Shown one piece after another: positions 1 to 9,154 of a DNA stretch of 64,000 nucleotides. The notes below the pieces were generated by a model that made no database searches, was not told the DNA's origin, and was given only the letters and a program-made list of their open reading frames with translations. The DNA comes from Dictyobacter formicarum (lineage in GTDB: Bacteria; Chloroflexota; Ktedonobacteria; Ktedonobacterales; Ktedonobacteraceae), in assembly GCF_016587435.1 (NCBI RefSeq), contig NZ_BNJJ01000003.1:496001-560000 (forward strand), given 5' to 3'. Each line of letters starts with the position of its first letter. Positions within the stretch are counted from its first letter, which is position 1. Made by a program: the position numbers and the translations under genes.

Positions 1-163
1 CTTTTTAACGTTTATATTCTAAAAATTAGATATGAATCATATTATAATTTTTTGCAAATTCTTTCCCTGGTACTTTTTTGATTGGGAAAGTAGGAAGCGC
101 CCGCAAGGAGTGCACCTACGGCTATTGATGCTTTTCGTTAAATTAGACGAATTTATAATGGCA
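1..163. other. AT-rich stretch without a gene
   Basis: I see no coding frame with a ribosome binding site and no convincing repeat. A weak resemblance to the window's palindromic repeat family near 99-121 is too degenerate to call. Confidence 0.4.
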
Positions 164-203
164 TAAAAAAGAGAAGCGCCAGCCGGGGGCCGTGCTTCTC
201 TTG
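164..203 (-). terminator. Intrinsic terminator of the first oxidoreductase gene
   Basis: An 8-bp stem (AGAGAAGC at 170-177, GCTTCTCT at 194-201) closes a 16-nt loop. On the minus strand it is followed by a run of six T. It lies about 25 bp past the stop of the minus-strand gene ending at 228. Confidence 0.8.
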
Positions 204-227
204 GCGTTCTGAAAAACAGAGCGGTTA

Positions 228-1247
228 TTATGCGACGTTGACTGGCAAGCCAGTTTTGGCCGATTCGATGGCTGCGAACATCAGCGCCAGGGTCTTGAGG
301 TTTTCGCGGCCCGATGTTTCGGGAATGCTGTTGGTACTGACGGCCTCGGCAAAGGCGGCCAGGCTACCGGAACGATCAAGCGCGGTCAACTCGGGCAGAG
401 CAAGGGGCGTCAGTTCGGTTTCGCCCAACAAGCGTATGGCAGCGCCTTCGGGCAACTCGCCACGGCTGGTCCAGATCAATTCGCCCTTTTCGCCTTCCAT
501 ACGCCACTCACCGGACCAGTTAGTCTTGGGAGCAGTACTCACCCAGCTACCACGGTAGTTGACGACCGCACCACCATCAAAGGTAATGGTCATCGCACCT
601 TCGGCGGGCTCATCATATTTGCTCCAGGCGGCATTCCAGGTTTTACAAGTGACCTGAACCGGCTCCTGCCCAATAACCAGGCGCATCAGGTCAAAGTGGT
701 GAATCGACATATCGGCCAGCAATGGCTCCCAGATGTGGTAGTGACGATGCTCAGCAACAGGAGCGATATTGTCATAGCGTCGGAAATCAAGGTTGATACT
801 ACCTAGTCGCCCGATTTTCTGCTCAGCTACCGCTGCTGCAGCGGCTCGCGCGGCTGGCTGGAAGCGATAGTTCTGACTGATCATTAAAAGGCGCCCGCGC
901 TGCTCGGCCAGTTCGACCAACTCACGCGCTTCAGCTACTGTGGGAGCGAATGGCTTCTCCATCAATACGTGCTTATCAGCCAATAAGGCGGTCCGAGCAC
1001 TGGGCACGTGGCCTGGCAAACTAGCTGTCACCAGCACTGCATCCGCTGGCACAGTCTTGAGCGCTTCATCCAGCGATGTAAAACAACGATCGGCGGGCAA
1101 ATTCAAGCGCTCGCGTGCGGCCTCCAGGGCTGTTGCGTCGATCTCCACCCATGCGGTAGTCTCAACGTCCTTATTTTCGGCAACAACGGTCCGGGCCCAG
1201 TTCTGGCCCCACCCACCAAGTCCAACATGGATAATTTGTAGTGTCAT
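228..1247 (-). CDS. Gfo/Idh/MocA family NAD(P)-dependent oxidoreductase
   Basis: Predicted cytoplasmic sugar or polyol dehydrogenase of about 339 residues. The N-terminal Rossmann fold starts right at the initiator with a GLGGWGQNW nucleotide-binding motif, and the family's EKP motif (MEKPFAP) follows. The C-terminal half is the alpha/beta substrate domain. I place the start at 1247 because the protein aligns from there and AGAGAG lies upstream; the open frame runs on to 1379 but that extension has no family resemblance. It is in the same orientation as the RhaEW-type gene 270 bp upstream and probably belongs to the same sugar regulon. The substrate cannot be read from sequence. Confidence 0.85.
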   Translation of the reverse strand: MTLQIIHVGLGGWGQNWARTVVAENKDVETTAWVEIDATALEAARERLNLPADRCFTSLDEALKTVPADAVLVTASLPGHVPSARTALLADKHVLMEKPFAPTVAEARELVELAEQRGRLLMISQNYRFQPAARAAAAAVAEQKIGRLGSINLDFRRYDNIAPVAEHRHYHIWEPLLADMSIHHFDLMRLVIGQEPVQVTCKTWNAAWSKYDEPAEGAMTITFDGGAVVNYRGSWVSTAPKTNWSGEWRMEGEKGELIWTSRGELPEGAAIRLLGETELTPLALPELTALDRSGSLAAFAEAVSTNSIPETSGRENLKTLALMFAAIESAKTGLPVNVA

Positions 1248-1311
1248 AATGATTACGATTCTCTCTAATTGCATTATAGCGAGATAGCGATTAGCAAACA
1301 TCACTGTTTTA

Positions 1312-1323
1312 ACTGTACACTGC
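1312..1323. promoter_or_regulatory. Candidate operator shared with the 4812 gene
   Basis: TGTACACTGC at 1314-1323 recurs exactly at 4731-4740. Both copies lie about 70 bp upstream of a Gfo/Idh/MocA oxidoreductase gene. This could be a DeoR-type operator; low confidence, because a 10-mer shared twice could arise by chance. Confidence 0.3.
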
Positions 1324-1517
1324 TCGCTCAGTGAATAAATACAGTAGTTGCCAGTACAATCAATAGCGAACATGCGCATAGTTCAAACTGATTGATTGCT
1401 AGCAAGCTTGCCACTATTATCGCACCAAGCCCAGGTATTGTATAGACCTCTGCCTATCCAAAAAGGCAGGCAGAAGTCCCTTTATCGGCCAGTAGCGAGC
1501 GGTCATATCCCTTTCAA

Positions 1518-3593
1518 CTAACGTGTAAAAGCGGCCGGTACGCCACCATCTACAGTAATCATGCAGCCAGTGGTCTTGGCGGATTTAGAGGAGGCCAGAA
1601 AAGTAATTGCATGTGCAATGTCGTCGGGAAAAACGTTAACCAGCAGGGTAGTGCGTTTACGATAGTATTCTTCTAGCTGGTCAGGCTCAACGCCGTAGGC
1701 TTGCGCCCGCTCATTGCGCCAGCGCGAGTTCCAGATGGCCGATCCCTGTAATACGGCATCTGGTAGGACCGAATTGACGCGGATGCCAAACTCGCCTCCC
1801 TCGACAGCAATACAGCGGGCCAGGTGCGCCTCGGCGGCCTTGGCGGTACTATAGGCGGCGGCATTTTTTCCGGCGTAGACGGCGTTTTTGGAGGTGATAA
1901 AGACCATGCTGCCACCGAGGCCCTGGATTTTCATCTGGCGGAAAGCCTCGCGGGCAACCAGAAAGTAGCCGGTGGCCAGGATATTGATGTTAAAGTTCCA
2001 GTCCTGCAGCGAGGTTTCGTCGAACGGGCTGGAGGCCGCGATACCGGCGTTGTTCACCAGATGATCCACGCCACCGTAGGTTAAAATGGTTTTAGCGAAA
2101 CAGGCAATAACGGCGTTTTCGTCTGTGACATCAACCTTGACGGGAAGGACACGGCCCTCACCATAGGTGGCATTAAGCTCATCGGCGACCTTCTGGGCTC
2201 CTTCCAGGTTGATATCGGCCAGCACCACATGAGCGCCTTCGTTGAGGAAATGGCGCGCTGTGGCGCTTCCAATACCACCGGCCCCACCAGTGATCAAGGT
2301 TACCTGGCGCGAGAACTCAGCTTCGGGCGGCTGCAGAGTCAATTTATAGAGTTCCAGTGGCCAGTACTCAATAGCATAAGATTCTTGCGCATTGAGCGAG
2401 GTGAAGGTTCCCAGGGCCTCGGTTCCCTTCATAACCGAGATGGCCCGCTGGTAGAGCGCATCGCTGATCCGAGCCATCGCGCGCGATTTTCCTGTGTTGA
2501 TCATGCCAATACCAGGGATCAAGATAACACGTGGAGCGGGAGTTGTCATGCTATCGCCAGCGCTCTTGTACTGCTGGAAATATTCCGCATAGGCCTGCTT
2601 ATATGTGGCAATACCAGCCTTAACGCGCTCGATCAGGCCCGCGGCATCTCCAGCCTGCGGTGCCCAATCGACAAACAGCGGTACACGCTTGGTGTGCACC
2701 AGGTGGTCCGGGCAGGCTGCACCGACCCGGGATAGTTGCGCCGCGTTTTCGCTGTTGACGAATTGTAAAATTTCGGGGGTATCGTTGTAGGTTGTCAGCA
2801 TGCGCTGCTCCTGGCTGACCTCACCTCGAATCACGGGGAGAACCTGTACCAGGAGGCTGCGCCGCTCTTCGGTCGTCAGCGACTGGTATTTTTGACCGCC
2901 AAAGAGCGGCTGATTGCGTGCCGCAGCCTGCTCTTCAATATAACGCTGGGCCTCGTTAATAACTGAGATAGTATGAAAATAGCTTTCTTCGCTGCTATCG
3001 CCCCAGGTTACCAGTCCATGCTTCTCCATTAGCACCAGTTCGGCACGGGGATTGTCGCGTACGGCGTCAGCGATCATTTTTGATAATGAAAAACCCGGGC
3101 GAATATAAGGCACCCAGACAAAGCGGTCGCCATAGATTTTTTCGGCGATTTCCTTGCCTCCTTCTGTGCAGCACAGGCTGATAATCGCATCAGGATGGGT
3201 ATGGTCAACATGCTTATATGGCAGAAAAGCATGTAAGAGTGTCTCGATTGAGGGGCGGGGATGTTTGGGGTCCAGCATGCAGTGTCCCAGGTACGCCACC
3301 ATATCCTCATCAGACATCTGGTCGCGCTCTTGCAAGGGATGAATATCTTCCAGGTTAAGCGCGGTAAAGTGGCGGGCTTCCATAGTAGCCAGGTCTGAGC
3401 CGCTGCCTTTCACCCATAATACCTCAACATCACGGCCACGAAAATCTTTTTCGACTGTTTTGATCGAGGTATTGCCACCACCCCAGTTAGCGACCGAGCG
3501 ATCACTGCCCAGCAAATGGGAACGATAAACCAGCTCTTCCAGGGCGTTGCGCGCCTGAGTCGCTTCTTCTTTGTTCCAGGCATTTGTTACCAC
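1518..3593 (-). CDS. Bifunctional rhamnulose-1-phosphate aldolase / SDR dehydrogenase (RhaEW/YuxG type)
   Basis: Two-domain enzyme of 691 residues, the length of the RhaEW/YuxG family. The N-terminal class II aldolase domain carries the zinc-site motifs HTHPD and MEKHG. The C-terminal short-chain dehydrogenase domain has TGGAGGIG, NNAG and the YSTAK catalytic pair. Family members split L-rhamnulose-1-phosphate into DHAP and lactaldehyde and oxidise the latter. The open frame reaches 3653, but GGAG at 3600-3603 sits six bases before a GTG at 3593, so I choose that GTG. A GH78 alpha-L-rhamnosidase at 26-29 kb gives a plausible source of rhamnose, but related 6-deoxy sugars are not excluded. Confidence 0.85.
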   Translation of the reverse strand: MVTNAWNKEEATQARNALEELVYRSHLLGSDRSVANWGGGNTSIKTVEKDFRGRDVEVLWVKGSGSDLATMEARHFTALNLEDIHPLQERDQMSDEDMVAYLGHCMLDPKHPRPSIETLLHAFLPYKHVDHTHPDAIISLCCTEGGKEIAEKIYGDRFVWVPYIRPGFSLSKMIADAVRDNPRAELVLMEKHGLVTWGDSSEESYFHTISVINEAQRYIEEQAAARNQPLFGGQKYQSLTTEERRSLLVQVLPVIRGEVSQEQRMLTTYNDTPEILQFVNSENAAQLSRVGAACPDHLVHTKRVPLFVDWAPQAGDAAGLIERVKAGIATYKQAYAEYFQQYKSAGDSMTTPAPRVILIPGIGMINTGKSRAMARISDALYQRAISVMKGTEALGTFTSLNAQESYAIEYWPLELYKLTLQPPEAEFSRQVTLITGGAGGIGSATARHFLNEGAHVVLADINLEGAQKVADELNATYGEGRVLPVKVDVTDENAVIACFAKTILTYGGVDHLVNNAGIAASSPFDETSLQDWNFNINILATGYFLVAREAFRQMKIQGLGGSMVFITSKNAVYAGKNAAAYSTAKAAEAHLARCIAVEGGEFGIRVNSVLPDAVLQGSAIWNSRWRNERAQAYGVEPDQLEEYYRKRTTLLVNVFPDDIAHAITFLASSKSAKTTGCMITVDGGVPAAFTR

Positions 3594-3644
3594 GAGACTC
3601 TCCTTTTTCATCGAATAATAACGATCCATCTTTGAAATATAGTG

Positions 3645-3671
3645 ACTATTCAACGAGAATGACTGAATAGT
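3645..3671. promoter_or_regulatory. Inverted repeat upstream of the RhaEW-type gene
   Basis: ACTATTCA (3645-3652) and TGAATAGT (3664-3671) form a perfect 8-bp inverted repeat with an 11-base spacer, about 50 bp upstream of the chosen start. It is a good candidate operator for the adjacent DeoR-family regulator. Confidence 0.5.
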
Positions 3672-3728
3672 TGCAAAATGTGCTTAAAAAATTACCATTT
3701 CATAATTGGAAAATGGATTGCTGTGATG

Positions 3729-4550
3729 TTATGTTTCAGCAATCCATACCTGTACGTTAGCGTTGCGCAGTTGTTCGATCATCTGTGCGGGGGCCTTATC
3801 GTCGGTGATCACCATTTTTAAGCGCTCGACCTCACAAAAGGTAGCGAAGGCTACCTGGCCCCATTTCGTATGGTCCACCAGGGCTACAACTTCATGGGCA
3901 GCCTCAACAAGAGCACGCTTGAAGGTCATCTCCTCGCTGCTGACTTCGGTCAGGCCCTCACTCAGGGTCAGGCCACGAGCTCCTACAAAAGCCGTCTGGA
4001 TATTGATACGCTGCAAAACGGGGGTTCCCCAGCTACCGACCAATGAAAATGATTCGCGGCGCAACATGCCGCCCGGCGTCAATACCGAGATGCCAGGGTA
4101 ACCAGCCAGTTCCATGCTTGCTCGTACACCATTAGTAACAATACTCAGCTCTTGCCTATTCAGGAGATGGCGTGTCAACGCCAGCGCGGTCGTGCTGGAG
4201 TCAATCGCGATAGAATCTCCATCACGTACCAGCCGCGCTGCCAGCAACCCGATACGATCTTTTTCTACCCTCTGCAATTGCCTGCGGATATCAAACGCGG
4301 GCTCGGCATAGATTGAACGAGCCAGTATAGCGCCTCCATGTGTACGTACAATCAGTTTACGCTCTTGTAGCCAGGTTAGATCTTTACGGATGGTGACGGC
4401 AGAGACCAGAAAGAGCTCGCTCAGATCCTGTACAGAGAGGCGCGGATGCTCCTCCAGGGTGCGCGCAATTTGCTCTCGGCGCTCATATGTAGCGTTGATA
4501 CCTGGATCCGTAATTTCATTTCCTTTCATTTCGATACTTCTTATGCTCAT
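3729..4550 (-). CDS. DeoR family transcriptional regulator
   Basis: 273 residues. An N-terminal winged HTH (about residues 25-75, LSVQDLSELF... VTIRKDL) ends in the family signature RTHGGA. The rest is the DeoRC phosphosugar-sensing domain, with DSSTTA and TNG motifs. It is likely the local repressor of the flanking oxidoreductase and aldolase genes, released by a sugar-phosphate intermediate. It is transcribed divergently from the 4812 gene. The start at 4550 has no strong Shine-Dalgarno; a second ATG at 4529 is possible. Confidence 0.85.
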   Translation of the reverse strand: MSIRSIEMKGNEITDPGINATYERREQIARTLEEHPRLSVQDLSELFLVSAVTIRKDLTWLQERKLIVRTHGGAILARSIYAEPAFDIRRQLQRVEKDRIGLLAARLVRDGDSIAIDSSTTALALTRHLLNRQELSIVTNGVRASMELAGYPGISVLTPGGMLRRESFSLVGSWGTPVLQRINIQTAFVGARGLTLSEGLTEVSSEEMTFKRALVEAAHEVVALVDHTKWGQVAFATFCEVERLKMVITDDKAPAQMIEQLRNANVQVWIAET

Positions 4551-4728
4551 TTCGCAATCTTTTTTGTTTCAAAACGTACACTTATTGGGGTACCATATTA
4601 CCTGTATATTTGTCAAGTGAGGTTTCATTCGCCTCTTATTGACAAATCCGCGCAAGCATCCATGCCTTTATGTGCTTGTCTTTTTTAACTTTTTACCAAC
4701 TGCTGGCCCTGCCATTCTTGAAAAAAAT

Positions 4729-4740
4729 AGTGTACACTGC
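4729..4740. promoter_or_regulatory. Palindromic operator candidate AGTGTACACT
   Basis: A perfect 10-bp palindrome at 4729-4738 lies in the divergent region between the DeoR gene and the 4812 gene. It overlaps the TGTACACTGC string also present at 1314-1323. Confidence 0.4.
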
Positions 4741-4811
4741 ATTTTAACAGCAGGCTTAGTGCATAAACCTGTAGCGATAGTGAATAGCATTAGAAGGATG
4801 GTTGGAGCATA

Positions 4812-5915
4812 ATGCCGAGAACCAAGCTGGGCATCATCGGTTGTGGCAAAATTAGTGGTATTTATCTTGAAGCCAGAAAGCATTTTGATAATATCGAGGT
4901 CGCCGCATGCGCGGATATAGATATGAATCGCGCTCGCAGTCAGGCCGCTGCCTATGGTATTCCTCGCGCGTGTAGCGTTGAGGAAATTTTGGCCGATCCT
5001 GAGATTGAAATTATTGTCAATCTTACTATTCCTAAAGTTCATGCCGAAGTGGCGCTGGCAGCTATTCAGGCGGGCAAGTCGGTATACGGCGAGAAGCCGT
5101 TGGCCGTCAATCGGACCGAGGGTCGTCAGATTCTAGAGGCCGCTAAAGCAAAAGGGGTACGGGTTGGCAGCGCACCCGATACGTTCCTGGGTGGCGGTCT
5201 GCAAACCTGCCGCAAATTGATCGATGATGGGGCCATTGGAGAACCCGTCTCGGCCAGTGCCTCCATGCTCAGTCATGGCCATGAGAGTTGGCATCCAGAT
5301 CCTGAGTTCTACTATCAGCCCGGGGGCGGCCCACTTTTTGACATGGGGCCCTACTATTTGACGGCCCTGGTTTCGATGCTGGGTCCAATTAATCGTGTGA
5401 CCGGTTCAGCGCGAGTGACATTCCCGGAACGCATCATTACTAGCCAGCCAAAGAATGGTCAGAAGATCCAGGTCAAGACGCCGACGCATATTGCTGGCGT
5501 GATGGATTTCACCAGCGGAGTGGTGGGAACATTGGTGACCAGCTTCGATGTCTGGGCCAACCATGCGCCTTTGATTGAAATCTATGGCACCGAGGGGACG
5601 TTGAGTGTGCCAGATCCCAATACCTTTGGTGGCCCGGTTAAAATCTGGACACGCCAGAATCCACAGTGGCAAGATGTCGAACTGACCCATGGCTATACCT
5701 CGAACAGCCGTGGACTGGGCGTGGCGGATATGGCTCAGGCTATGCGTAGCGGCCGACCACATCGGGCCAGCGGTGAGCTGGCATATCACGTGCTGGATGC
5801 TATGCAAGCCTATCTGGATGCCTCGCTGGAAAGCAAGCATATCGAGTTAACCAGCACTTGTGAGCGCCCTAAAGCGTTGCCCGTCGGGCTGACCAATGGC
5901 CAGATAGACGCCTGA
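4812..5915 (+). CDS. Gfo/Idh/MocA family oxidoreductase
   Basis: 367 residues with an N-terminal Rossmann motif [12 protein letters not shown] and the EKP signature (GEKPLAVN). [11 protein letters not shown] in the C-terminal domain is the typical DxGxHxxD-like region, with tyrosine in place of histidine. It shares its promoter region with the divergent DeoR regulator, so it is probably part of that regulon. It is not closely similar to the oxidoreductases at 228 and 45977; the three likely act on different sugars. Confidence 0.85.
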   Translation: MPRTKLGIIGCGKISGIYLEARKHFDNIEVAACADIDMNRARSQAAAYGIPRACSVEEILADPEIEIIVNLTIPKVHAEVALAAIQAGKSVYGEKPLAVNRTEGRQILEAAKAKGVRVGSAPDTFLGGGLQTCRKLIDDGAIGEPVSASASMLSHGHESWHPDPEFYYQPGGGPLFDMGPYYLTALVSMLGPINRVTGSARVTFPERIITSQPKNGQKIQVKTPTHIAGVMDFTSGVVGTLVTSFDVWANHAPLIEIYGTEGTLSVPDPNTFGGPVKIWTRQNPQWQDVELTHGYTSNSRGLGVADMAQAMRSGRPHRASGELAYHVLDAMQAYLDASLESKHIELTSTCERPKALPVGLTNGQIDA

Positions 5916-5945
5916 CCAGTTCCAGACCAGAAAATGATCAGAAAA

Positions 5946-5972
5946 AAGCAGGCATATAAATTATGCCTGCTT
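5946..5972 (-). terminator. Intrinsic terminator between convergent genes
   Basis: An 11-bp perfect stem (5946-5956 with 5962-5972, 5-nt loop) is followed on the minus strand by a T-run. It ends the minus-strand propeller gene at 6029, and may also slow transcripts from the plus-strand gene ending at 5915. Confidence 0.8.
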
Positions 5973-6028
5973 GCCAAATATATGCTACAGTTTATATGAT
6001 AGTAAAGAACGAAAGAACTTTTGACAGC

Positions 6029-6985
6029 TTAGAGCGGTAGGGCTTCGTACAGGCGCCATTCAGGGTTCAACTCGATCTGCCCATAGGGCTTTTCACCGGC
6101 AGCGCCGGTGCGCAAAACGATACGCGTCTCCTTACCATCGACCAGCACCCAGAGATCGTTACGATAATCGTAAGAGCAATCCTGCAACCAGCTGGTTTGT
6201 GCATCTACCTGTGCTTCAATCGTTCCTCTAAGTCCTTTAATATTGACCAGGAGGCCGCGTCCCCGACCAGTATCGGCGATGGTGATGTAGTCTTCATTAA
6301 GTATACGGACCGAGTGTGGATGGTCCAATCCGTCCAGAACTACCTGCCAGTTGCCGCTCTCTCGATCAATGGCGATCACGCTGCCCTGGTGAAAGAGGGT
6401 GGCCAGGATTGTTCCGTCAGGCAGTTCAGCGACCGAGTTGACATGGGTGGTTTGGGCCAGTGTGCCAAATTTGACGCCTCGATAGTCTTCATCTTTATTG
6501 ATGTAGCGAGGCTCTCCATTAGGTGTCAATTCAAAGCCATGCTCGATCGCCCACCAGTCCCAGAGGCGCTCGCCGCCCTCGGAGAACTCGACGATGACGT
6601 CCAGGCCGGTGCTGGCCACCAGGTAGCCACGCTGACTACGCGATAGAGAATGCAACAAGTTAAATGAAGGAAGGCTGATGGTTGCAGCATGTACCGAGGA
6701 CAGATCTCGCGACACGCGATGTACATCGTACATGGTAGAGACCAGGAAGCCGTCGCTGGCGGCTACCATACCTGCAGGCATTGACAGGGCCAGGCTGGCC
6801 TGGACCTCACCTCTGTCGTTGAGGAGGCAGAGTAAACCACCCTGGTCATCTTTCGGCTTTTGCAGGCTACCCAGTACAGTGACAGGACATTCCGTTTGTT
6901 GTTCTTGCTGGGCTTGTTTGTTCTGAGCCCAGTGATTTTTCAACATAGAATGCTTTGTCGAGATGCAACTCAGGAGAAAATCCAT
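6029..6985 (-). CDS. Beta-propeller (NHL/six-bladed type) protein, function unknown
   Basis: 318 residues. From about residue 45 onward there are repeated blade-like segments such as GTILATLFHQGSVIAIDRESG and HPHSVRILNEDYITIADTGRG, as in NHL or SMP-30-like propellers. No signal peptide or membrane segment is visible, so it is probably cytoplasmic. I place the start at 6985: AAGGAG lies seven bases upstream, while the longer frame to 7009 has no such site. It is monocistronic and followed by a good terminator. Substrate and role cannot be read from the sequence. Confidence 0.65.
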   Translation of the reverse strand: MDFLLSCISTKHSMLKNHWAQNKQAQQEQQTECPVTVLGSLQKPKDDQGGLLCLLNDRGEVQASLALSMPAGMVAASDGFLVSTMYDVHRVSRDLSSVHAATISLPSFNLLHSLSRSQRGYLVASTGLDVIVEFSEGGERLWDWWAIEHGFELTPNGEPRYINKDEDYRGVKFGTLAQTTHVNSVAELPDGTILATLFHQGSVIAIDRESGNWQVVLDGLDHPHSVRILNEDYITIADTGRGRGLLVNIKGLRGTIEAQVDAQTSWLQDCSYDYRNDLWVLVDGKETRIVLRTGAAGEKPYGQIELNPEWRLYEALPL

Positions 6986-7086
6986 GTGTTTACTCCTTAC
7001 ATATTTCAATGAAATTTAATGTTTAATGACTGTAAAAAGGTTGACAGAGTGATCCCCTGGCCTTATAGTAATTACAATACTAGTTT

Positions 7087-7105
7087 GTTGATCTACTATA
7101 TCAAC
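7087..7105. promoter_or_regulatory. Inverted repeat in the divergent region before cysI
   Basis: GTTGAT (7087-7092) and ATCAAC (7100-7105) form a perfect inverted repeat with a 7-base spacer, between the divergent propeller and cysI genes. It could be an operator for either. Confidence 0.35.
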
Positions 7106-7182
7106 ATAACCGTCTAAAATGCAAGGGATAAATCTGCCATATTTGGTAGTACAAAGCGACTATAAAGGAATTTTAGAGTGTT

Positions 7183-7275
7183 CCCCGGCCGCCTGCGGCG
7201 GCCGGGAGGGGGAAGAAGCCGGGGGCACAGCCCCCGCGCCCCTGTCAAGGGGCTGGCCGCCCCTTGCATCCCCGC
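7183..7275. repeat. GC-rich palindrome cluster upstream of cysI
   Basis: Three hairpins in a row: a 10-bp perfect stem with a 3-base loop (7184-7193 / 7197-7206), a 6-bp stem (7221-7226 / 7230-7235), and CCCCT/AGGGG (7239-7243 / 7248-7252). The base composition differs sharply from the AT-rich DNA just upstream. It sits in the presumed cysI 5' leader. Open frames across it on both strands are artefacts of the composition. Confidence 0.55.
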
Positions 7276-7389
7276 TCCAGAGGGCGATTGATGGATGTGT
7301 CGGGGTTCTGCCCCTGCTAAGGGACCTACGGCCTTTGATTTCCATTTTGGTTTTTTGATGATAGTCGCGCAGTCTCAAAGGAGATGTTA

Positions 7390-9147
7390 ATGAGCACACC
7401 CGATCAGGATAAGAGCGAACAGGAACAGACTCTCTTACACCTTGGGCCTGGTGAAGGTAGTAAGGTAGAGCATATTAAGGTTGAGAGCAATTACTTGCGT
7501 GGTCAGATTGTTGAGGAATTGGCTCAGGATACGCCTCGTTTCACAGAGGATCAGGTGCAGCTTATTAAGTTCCATGGCATGTACCAGCAGGAGGATCGAG
7601 ATGCTCGCCAGGCTCGTAAGGCGGCTGGAGCGGAGAAGGCGTATCAGTTTATGATCCGTTCGCGTATCCCCGGGGGAGCGTTGACGGCGGAGCAGTATCT
7701 GGTACAGGATGATTTGTCGGAACGCTATGGCAATCAGACGATGCGCATTACGACGCGCCAGAGTTTTCAGCTGCATGGCATCCTCAAGGGGAATATCCAC
7801 GCTACGATCCATAAGATCAATGAGTCGTTGCTTTCGACACTGGCAGCCTGTGGAGACGTTAATCGAAATGTGATGGCCTGCCCCGCTCCTGTTTCTAGCC
7901 GTGCGCAGGCTCAGATTCAGGAAATCGCGCATAAGCTGGCTATGCATCTGGCACCAAAGAGTTCGGCCTATCATGAGATCTGGGTGGATGGCGAGAAGGT
8001 TCACTCCAGCGAGGATACAGACGAGACTGTTGAGCCCATGTACGGCCAAACTTATCTGCCGCGAAAATTTAAAGTTGGTGTGGCCTATCCCGGGGATAAC
8101 TGTATAGATGTCTTTACGCAGGACATTGGTTTTGTGGCCCGTGTGGAAGATGAGCAGCTGGTTGGCTTTACAGTAGTCATCGGCGGTGGTATGGGAGCCA
8201 CCCATGGGAAGAAAGATACCTTTCCGCGCCTGGGCAATCCGTTGGCCGATGTGACGGTTGAGCAGGTACTCAAAGTAGCGGAGACCATTATTACGGTGCA
8301 GCGTGATTATGGGGATCGTGCCAATCGCCGCCACGCGCGAATGAAATATGTGGTTGAGGAGCGGGGCATTCCCTGGTTCCGGCAGCAGGTAGAAGAGCGC
8401 CTGGGCTATCAGCTGAGCGATCCCAGTGAGGTGCATTTTCATGATGTGGATCATCATCTGGGCTGGCACCAGCAATTCGATGGCAAGTGGTTCCTGGGCC
8501 TACATGTTGAAAACGGCCGTTTGAAAGATACTGAGACGCTGCGCTTGAAGAGTGGACTGCGGACTGTGATACAGGAGTTCCGTCCGAATATTCGCCTGAC
8601 CCCCCAGCAAAATATTCTGCTGATCGATATTCCCTCTGAGCAGCGCGCGGCCATCGAGGCACGCTTGCAGGAGTTCGGGATCATGACCGATCCCGAGGCG
8701 ATCGGCGCGTATCGGTACGCGATGGCCTGTCCCGCCCTACCAACCTGTGGCCTGGCGGTCGCGGAGGCAGAACGCGCCCTGCCAGGAGTGGTTAAGCAGT
8801 TGGAGACGAACCTGAACGAGCTGGGACTGGCAGGTGAGAAGATCAGTTTCCGTATGACGGGCTGCCCCAATGGATGTGCGCGACCGTATATGGGGGATGT
8901 GGGTTTTGTGGGACGCTCCAAAGATCTCTATAACGTGCATGTCGGCGGCGACTGGCAGAATACGCGCCTCAATACGGTCTATGCGCAGAATGTCAATGTG
9001 AAAGATATTCCCGCGCTCCTGCAGCCGCTCTTTACGCTGTGGCGCGATGAGCGCCAGAGTGGAGAGGAGGGCTTCGGCGATTTCTGTCATCGCGTTGGTA
9101 TTGAGCAACTGAAAGAGCGTGTGACGGCACAACCAGCGGCAAGGTAA
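7390..9147 (+). CDS. cysI: Assimilatory sulfite reductase hemoprotein
   Basis: 585 residues, close to the usual CysI length, with strong family motifs from the N-terminus (LESNYLRG-like, HGMYQQEDRD, TRQSFQLHGILK). The siroheme/4Fe-4S cysteines are the C-x5-C of CPALPTC and the C-x3-C of TGCPNGC near the C-terminus. It reduces sulfite to sulfide in six electrons. AAGGAG at 7378-7383 touches the ATG at 7384 but is six bases from the ATG at 7390, so I choose 7390. Two siroheme-synthesis genes follow directly. No CysJ flavoprotein is nearby, so the electron donor may be ferredoxin or encoded elsewhere. Confidence 0.9.
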   Translation: MSTPDQDKSEQEQTLLHLGPGEGSKVEHIKVESNYLRGQIVEELAQDTPRFTEDQVQLIKFHGMYQQEDRDARQARKAAGAEKAYQFMIRSRIPGGALTAEQYLVQDDLSERYGNQTMRITTRQSFQLHGILKGNIHATIHKINESLLSTLAACGDVNRNVMACPAPVSSRAQAQIQEIAHKLAMHLAPKSSAYHEIWVDGEKVHSSEDTDETVEPMYGQTYLPRKFKVGVAYPGDNCIDVFTQDIGFVARVEDEQLVGFTVVIGGGMGATHGKKDTFPRLGNPLADVTVEQVLKVAETIITVQRDYGDRANRRHARMKYVVEERGIPWFRQQVEERLGYQLSDPSEVHFHDVDHHLGWHQQFDGKWFLGLHVENGRLKDTETLRLKSGLRTVIQEFRPNIRLTPQQNILLIDIPSEQRAAIEARLQEFGIMTDPEAIGAYRYAMACPALPTCGLAVAEAERALPGVVKQLETNLNELGLAGEKISFRMTGCPNGCARPYMGDVGFVGRSKDLYNVHVGGDWQNTRLNTVYAQNVNVKDIPALLQPLFTLWRDERQSGEEGFGDFCHRVGIEQLKERVTAQPAAR

Positions 9148-9154
9148 AGAGACG

